Positions 6,649 to 11,082 of a DNA stretch of 11,082 bases are shown here, one piece after another. The notes below the pieces were generated by a model. It searched no databases. It saw only the letters and a list, made by a program, of their open reading frames with translations, and was not told where the DNA came from. The stretch lies in assembly GCF_000003605.2 (NCBI RefSeq), contig NW_003112482.1, positions 61,255-72,336 of the forward strand, written 5' to 3'. Source of the stretch: Saccoglossus kowalevskii (Eukaryota; Hemichordata; Enteropneusta; Harrimaniidae). The translations under genes were made by a program, and so were the position numbers. Within the stretch, counting starts at the first letter, position 1, and the number at the start of each line of letters is the position of its first letter.

Positions 6649-9600
6649 CTACAGACAAACAACATCTGTGTGTCAATATTTTCTCTATTTACTCAGATCA
6701 TCAGCAAAATACAGCTATTGTGAGAGCTAACATGAGAGACAAGGGATCGCCTGCTTGTTGCAATTTGGTCAACACAAATAGCACCACAAGCACAGTGGTG
6801 GCACTCTTTTCGTAAATGGATAGCCCATTTTTCAGAGAATTGCATCTTCTATTTAAATATAAAATAAGATCGTACTGATTTGATATTTTCAAATATTTAT
6901 AAGTTTACACATAAAAGAAAACATGAAACTCCTCTTATTCTTAACTGACCCGTATATCCTAGACTTTTGAGGGACGAAGCAAAATATAGGTACTGTATTT
7001 ACTCTATTAGAAATAGATCTCCAATTAAAGCACAATCACATTTGTTGTACACTGAAGAATTAACAAGTATTACTTATTTTGACCATAGAAACACCTTTGT
7101 AAGTGTTTTCACTCCTAATAGAGCAGATACAGTTTACAAAGTTCTAGACAATACCAGACATAAAGTCTCCCTTCTCTTCGAAAACAGATATGCAAATGGG
7201 TACTCATTTGGCTAGAAAGTTCCACCACCAGACACACTTGTTCAAAATTGTTATGAATGAGTACAAAAGTGTTGTGGATACATTTAAATGTGCAGTGTAT
7301 GTTATTGATATAATGAGAATATAGTGTGCTGGAGGAAAATGTCATGATAATTTTTATGGCATCCACAAGAACAACATTTCACAAACATTTGCTGCAAATT
7401 TAGAGAAGTTTTCACCATTACAGAATTTCCTGATTTTCACTGAATCTGTCTCTCCCAAAAACAATGCATTTATCAGTACACATATTTTTGATAGTCACAG
7501 CGAGTTTTGCAAAACTTCGGCTCTCATGAACACCATTAAATTATCATATAGCGAAAATGTGTATTGGCAGAATTTTAATAGTTTACAGTTGATAGGCTCA
7601 CCAGAATTCCTATGATCATATCTTTAAAGTATGTAGTCTCTTCTTCAGACAATACGGTCATACCGCTCTCATCGTCATTTGGATCATATGCAATGATTTT
7701 TACTTCTATTTTACCTGTAAATACAATATGGGTGAGATAGGGATACAAGCCAAGAATTACGTACATAGCAAAAAACAAAATCTTCTTTGGGTGCATTAAT
7801 ATGCAAATAAAGCTAATTAACTACACATTGGTAGACAAAAATGAAATGAGATTCATTGTCCTAAAAAATAAGATTATTAAATATATCATAATCTTAAGAT
7901 AGTTATGGCATATCAAGCATGATTGGTTAAATTACTATTGCCACGAGTTAGGTTTCTGACCAATTAAAAACACTTATAGAAACAAAGTTCAGAAAAAAGT
8001 TTTCAATTTGTGGCACAATCATTTCTATAACCAAGGCTATTCACAATTTTCAAATTATGTAAATTAAGACAGTCGTAAAAATCTGAATCCAGTGATGCAT
8101 CAATAAAACGGGAATGCTTACTTAGTATGCAAATTAGTTTAAGCAATATTCAGAAATGAGTTCAAAAAAACTTGCCACTGTCTTATAGTATAAGAGTGAA
8201 ACAATTTGCGCACAGACAGACACAGAGGAAAGAGGACATAGGCTTCCAAACTAAATATTGGTGAACCATTGAAAGAATTGTGGACTAAACAAGTTCTGGC
8301 ACACTTCAAACACAACTTGTACTTATGCATGTGTGAGCAACATTTTTCAAAACTAGAGTCCTAGAACCTCGCCATATTAGGGCTGACCAGACAACCTTTG
8401 TCATTAAGTCTGTCAATGACCATTTAAATGATAAATAACATGAAATATTTATAGTGACTGCGAGCAGCTAAACCTACCATCAGGATTAATTCCAGCATTC
8501 TCCAAATCTTCCTGTACAGCTTTCTCTATTTTCCTGTATTTACTGTCATATATCTCTGTTTCTTTTTGCATTTGTTCACCAGCAATGTTGACTTTCGTAA
8601 CTCGGACTCTGACTCTATCATCATCATCATCATCATCTTCATAATCATCAGTAAGACCAATGCCACCAGTAGATGTAGGGACTTTTTTGCCTGATCACAA
8701 AATTAAAAACAAAGTTAATAAAAATATTATGGACATAAAGATCCAAGATAAACTATTTGAGGCATGCTGCATTATTCCACAAAGATAAGGATTCAGGTTC
8801 TTTGTTTCACAAAGATAAGGAGGCATGCTGCATTATTCCACAAAGATAAGGATTCAGGTTCTTTATTTCACAAAGATAAGGAGGCATGCTGCATTATTCC
8901 ACAAAGATAAGGATTCAGGTTCTTTATTTTGTATTTTATCAAAAAGTTTAATCAAGACCCGAGACATTTGCTCAATAATTAAGTAATAAGTTTATAATAT
9001 TTAGATATTTACAATTATAATAAGTCTAAGTGTGTGTTTAATTGTCTCCAGGATATATTAATTGCAAATGCAGAAAAATTGTAAATCAAGCCATGTGGAG
9101 ATTGTTTAGAAATTAAAGCGATTAAACAGGATTAGACAAACCTGTTGTTTCCTTGTCGTCGTCGTCATCATCATCATCATCATCATCAATTCCATAGCCA
9201 CCACGAGCTGTACGTACTTTTTTTTCTGCAAGAAAGTTTATTCAAAATTTTATGAGTGCATCGCTAGTGGTTGTGCTTAGACACAATCTTGAATAAAGAG
9301 CAAAACAATCTTACAGATAACTTGCCAGTATAAGGCAGTCTTCAGTTAGCATAAATGTACTCCAATCTCATAGATGCCTTGACTGTCTAAGGCAGTCTTC
9401 AGTTAGCATAAAGATACTCCAATCTTATAGATGCCTTGACTGTCTAAGACAGTCTTCAGTTAGCATAAATGTACTCCAATCTCACAGATGTCTTGACTGT
9501 CTAAGGCAGACTTCATTTAGCATAAATGTACTTTAATCTCACAGATGTCTTGACTGTCTAAGGCAGTCTTAAAAATGTAACAAATAGAACTGGATTGTAA

Positions 9601-9800
9601 TAGTATAACTTATATAAAAACTAACCTGAGTTTTCAGCAGCATCTTTTTCATTTTCATCTAGTTTTCGCCTTTTCTCATTGAGTACTTGTTTGTCATCAA
9701 TGGATTCTAATAACGTTGTCAAAGTTGCAGCTAATTTTTTAGCTGCAACTTTATAATCTATATGATCAAAAATGCTGTCATCGTTGAAGTCTTCTTGCGT
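6523..9800 (-). CDS. spliced acidic protein of unknown function, 3' five exons
   Basis: Not recognised. Five exons (9800-9626, 9225-9142, 8690-8478, 7714-7602, 6648-6523) each have AG acceptors and GT donors, and the phases agree at every junction. They join into one frame of 711 bp, 236 residues plus TAA. Residues 1-58 look helical, with a Leu-rich amphipathic part and a basic KRRK patch. Residues 60-111 hold two KKV-T-GG-G modules, each followed by poly-Asp. Residues 112-165 alternate strand (VRVRVTKVNI), a charged helix (134-154) and strand (KIEVKIIAYDP). The tail is Ser/Asp-rich. No signal peptide or clear membrane segment is seen in this part, so an intracellular acidic protein is likely. 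The first exon here has an in-frame stop just upstream of its acceptor and no ATG, so 5' exons must lie further right, outside or within the repeat region. It is convergent with the p63/p73-like gene. Confidence 0.75.
6693..6848 (-). other. possible alternative terminal exon or chance frame in intron 4
   Basis: After ATATTTAAATAG an open frame of 51 codons starts in the phase 0 that exon 4 would deliver, and ends in TGA. It encodes a Cys/His-rich stretch ECHHCACGAIC. The polypyrimidine tract is poor and no homology is recognised. It could be an alternative 3' end of the gene, a decayed element, or chance. Confidence 0.2.
6849..7601. other. remainder of intron 4 of the minus-strand gene
   Basis: No supported gene. 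An open frame at 6967-7215 (plus) and another between about 7325 and 7615 (plus) lack recognisable motifs and are within the chance range for AT-rich DNA. An inverted-repeat pair lies at 6992-7133. Confidence 0.45.
6992..7133. repeat. 19-bp imperfect inverted-repeat pair
   Basis: ACTGTATTTACTCTATTAG (6992-7010) and the reverse complement of 7115-7133 match at 17 of 19 positions, with about 104 bp between them. The symmetry stops outside the arms. It may be a small non-autonomous element inside intron 4. Confidence 0.5.
7602..7714 (-). CDS. exon 4 of the minus-strand gene
   Basis: 113 bp, entered in phase 1 after TTGTATTTACAG and left in phase 0 at CTG|GTGAGC. It encodes GKIEVKIIAYDPNDDESG, then an acidic helix and a short hydrophobic FKDMIIGIL. 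The frame would run on into the intron, but splicing to 6648 keeps phase 0. Confidence 0.75.
7715..8477. other. intron 3 of the minus-strand gene
   Basis: About 760 bp of AT-rich intron. The frame at 8139-8330 has no support as an exon. A TGATTGGTTAA / TGACCAAT pair near 7920-7965 resembles the core of the inverted unit at 2510-2613. Confidence 0.55.
8478..8690 (-). CDS. exon 3: KKV-T-GG-G module with 7 Asp, then folded region
   Basis: 213 bp, symmetric phase 1-1, between acceptor TTTTGTGATCAG and a strong donor GATG|GTAGGT. It encodes KKVPTSTGGIGL, an acidic tract with seven consecutive Asp, then a VRVRV strand and a long charged helix. The opening bases match those of exon 2. Confidence 0.8.
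8759..8931. repeat. 61-bp minisatellite in intron 2, about 2.8 copies
   Basis: Unit starts at GAGGCATGCTGC recur at 8759, 8820 and 8881, exactly 61 bp apart, with almost no divergence. Each full unit holds two CACAAAGATAAGGA sub-repeats, giving five AGATAAGG sites in the array (8783, 8813, 8844, 8874, 8905) plus an AGATAA at 8746. Confidence 0.95.
9142..9225 (-). CDS. exon 2: KKV-T-GG-G module with 11 Asp
   Basis: 84 bp, symmetric phase 1-1, between acceptor TTTCTTGCAG and donor ACAG|GTTTGT. It encodes KKVRTARGGYGI, then eleven Asp written as seven GAT followed by four GAC, then KETT. The first half is clearly related to the start of the next exon. The GAT/GAC run is a coding trinucleotide repeat likely to vary in length. 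Confidence 0.75.
9306..9570. repeat. 57-bp minisatellite in intron 1, about 4.6 copies
   Basis: The AAGGCAGTC block recurs at exactly 57-bp steps (AAG-G/A at 9334, 9391, 9448, 9505, 9562). The first copy is the most diverged. Each unit carries GACTGTCTAAGRCAGTC, a near-perfect palindrome that is exact (8-bp arms, one central base) in the third copy. Confidence 0.95.
9626..9800 (-). CDS. exon 1 of the visible part of the minus-strand gene
   Basis: 175 bp, entered in phase 0 after a TTCTTTAAACGATTGCAG acceptor and left in phase 1 at CAG|GTTAG. It encodes 58 residues with the Leu-rich stretch AAKKLAATLTTLLESI and a charged C-terminal part. The frame is closed by a TAA a few codons upstream of the acceptor, so it is an internal exon. 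Confidence 0.75.
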
Positions 9801-9900
9801 CTGCAATCGTTTAAAGAACAAGTGTTGGTCTTAAAACTCATGAATATAGTTAGTTACACAAATGACATGCAGCTCATTAAGTCATGAAGATGAAGATACC
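9801..9900. other. upstream intron sequence of the minus-strand gene
   Basis: It contains the acceptor of exon 1 (TTGCAG at 9806-9801) and AT-rich sequence up to the inverted-repeat element. No further exon is recognised. Confidence 0.5.
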
Positions 9901-10017
9901 GTAAAAACTCGATTAATTCGCGGTAGTAAAAATAATTATTTTTTCAAGTGCACGAATTAATAGTGTCAAATCGGAAATTATTGGTTTTTGGTGCGCGAAT
10001 TAAACGAGTACTTTTAG
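9901..10017. mobile_element. MITE-like element with ACTCG-TTAATTCGCG termini
   Basis: The left end GTAAAAACTCGATTAATTCGCG (9901-9922, 22 bp) pairs with the reverse complement of 9994-10017, which has a 2-bp insertion and about two substitutions. The element is about 117 bp and non-coding. Termini with an AATTCG core next to CTCG recall pogo/Tigger-like transposons, but that assignment is tentative. No target-site duplication is obvious. Confidence 0.55.
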
Positions 10018-10290
10018 ATCGATTCAAAAAGGAACTGTTTTCATAAATTTATTAGTGATTTGTTTTGTTTTCCAATGAACACGATTACGGGACGTTTTTT
10101 TAGTGCCTCTGAGACTCATGCCTAGCGACATTCATGGCGTATAGTCGGACAGAGAACACGCACTGCGTCAAGGACCACGCACCATGTTGCACTTGAAATG
10201 AAACAGTGAAAAATGGCAAAGATCACTCTGTACACAAACAAACAATGAACACGTGGCTACAAAGTAGCCGTCTGGCTGCACTGCCTTTTT
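10018..10290. other. unassigned stretch, less AT-rich than its surroundings
   Basis: It has a somewhat higher GC content than its surroundings and contains a perfect 6-bp hairpin GGCTAC-AAA-GTAGCC at 10255-10269. No exon with flanking splice signals was recognised on either strand. It may belong to the flank of the neighbouring repetitive element. Confidence 0.4.
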
Positions 10291-10295
10291 TTATT

Positions 10296-10326
10296 AGCTT
10301 CGCTGTCGACTTTGTCGAGCGGAGCT
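10296..10326. repeat. strong stem-loop at the border of the tandem-repeat element
   Basis: An inner stem TCGAC-TTT-GTCGA is extended by AGCTTCGC pairing with GCGGAGCT, with a 2-nt bulge and one G-T wobble. It precedes a TCG-rich microsatellite (about 10343-10375) and the 157-bp array, so it probably marks the edge of one composite repetitive element. Confidence 0.7.
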
Positions 10327-10342
10327 TATCATATGAGTGATT

Positions 10343-11082
10343 GTCCGTTGTCGTCCGTCGTCGTCGTCGTCCGTGTCAATGTTTTACTTTTTCGACTTCT
10401 TCTTGAAAACTACAAGCCTAAATGCTTTGATACTTGGTGTATATGTACCTTGGGTAGACCTCTCTTAGGTTTGTTCATTTCATGTTGATATCTTTAATTC
10501 TCTAATTTTGGTGAATATTTTTGTCATTTTTGGTAAAAACTAATATTTTCGACTTCTTGTTAAAAACCGCAAGTGCAATTGCTTTGATATTACATATATA
10601 GGTACTACATGTGGACCTCTCTCAGATTTGTTCATTTCGTGATGATATCTTCAATTCTCTAATTTTGGTGAATATTTTTGTCATTTTTGGTAAAAACTGA
10701 TATTTTCGACTTCTTGTTAAAAACCGCGAGTGCAATTGCTTTGATATTACATATATAGGTACTACATGTGGACCTCTCTCAGATTTGTTCATTTTGTAAT
10801 GATATCTTTAATTCTCTAATTTTGGTGAATATTTTTGTCATTTTTGGTAAAAACTGATATTTTCGACTTCTTGTTAAAAACCGCAAGTGCAAATGCTTTG
10901 ATATTACATATATAGTTACTACATGTGGACCTCTCTCAGATTTGTTCATTTTGTAATGATATCTTTAATTCTCTAATTTTGGTGAATATTTTTGTCATTT
11001 TTGGTAAAAACTGATATTTTCGACTTCTTGTTAAAAACCGCAAGTCCAATTGCTTTGATACTACATATATATGTACTACATG
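10343..11082. repeat. 157-bp tandem array with TCG-rich leader, running off the window
   Basis: The CGACTTCTT block recurs at 10393, 10550, 10707, 10864 and 11021, exactly 157 bp apart. About 4.4 copies are visible. The first copy is clearly diverged, while later copies are nearly identical. A GTCGTCCG microsatellite leads into the array. The period is not a multiple of three and the units have no coding capacity. The layout of hairpin, microsatellite and a tandem core of about 160 bp resembles the pearl/HINE elements of bivalves and the DINE-1 type of Drosophila; that is inference. Confidence 0.9.

Noticed and set aside
6967-7215. 82-codon plus-strand frame in intron 4
   Set aside because: No recognisable motif, no clear upstream signals, and it contains both arms of an inverted repeat; its length is within the chance range.
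7325-7615. about 97 codons open on the plus strand
   Set aside because: It has no family resemblance and overlaps exon 4 on the opposite strand. About one such frame is expected by chance at this base composition.
10018-10290. Possible further upstream exon of the minus-strand gene in a less AT-rich stretch
   Set aside because: No frame with an acceptor and donor in the required phase could be recognised.
10296-10326. Hairpin read as a classical Helitron 3' end
   Set aside because: The expected CTRR end about ten bases after the hairpin is not present in a clear form on either strand. A Helentron-associated element is kept only as a hypothesis.

Overview
The window looks like nuclear DNA of a metazoan, most likely an invertebrate. 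It is AT-rich, holds a p53-family gene of the p63/p73 type with a SAM domain, has a spliced gene with GT-AG introns of a few hundred bases, and is littered with short inverted-repeat elements and minisatellites. No bacterial-style operons, ribosome binding sites, tRNA, rRNA or CRISPR arrays were seen. The lineage cannot be fixed from sequence alone. The tandem-repeat element at the right end resembles those described from bivalves and other marine invertebrates, but that is only suggestive.

Left end (1-1211, plus strand): the C-terminal 402 residues of a p63/p73-like transcription factor, open to the window edge. The second half of the DNA-binding domain, the nuclear localisation region, the tetramerisation domain, the SAM domain and a p63-like inhibitory C-terminal segment are read in a single exon without interruption. 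Vertebrate family members have several introns over the same stretch. A 19-bp tandem duplication sits in the last codons and brings in the stop.

Middle (1212-6480): about 5.3 kb with no gene that I can support. It holds the likely 3' UTR and a poly(A) signal of the p63/p73-like gene, a pair of diverged direct repeats, a DR1-type nuclear-receptor site, a TTAA-flanked MITE-like element, a short array built on AATTAGCT, and several small hairpins.

Right half (6480-9800, minus strand): the 3' part of a spliced gene, convergent with the p63/p73-like gene. I reconstruct five exons whose phases match and which join into one open frame of 236 residues with a stop codon and poly(A) signal. The product is not recognised. 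It is very acidic, with two poly-aspartate tracts that lie in a duplicated exon module. Two of its introns carry minisatellites of 57 bp and 61 bp.

Right end (9801-11082): a short inverted-repeat element and then the start of a 157-bp tandem array that runs off the window. A strong hairpin and a TCG-rich microsatellite precede the array, an arrangement reminiscent of pearl/HINE-type elements. Further 5' exons of the minus-strand gene should lie beyond the window. Nothing in the sequence links the functions of the two genes.
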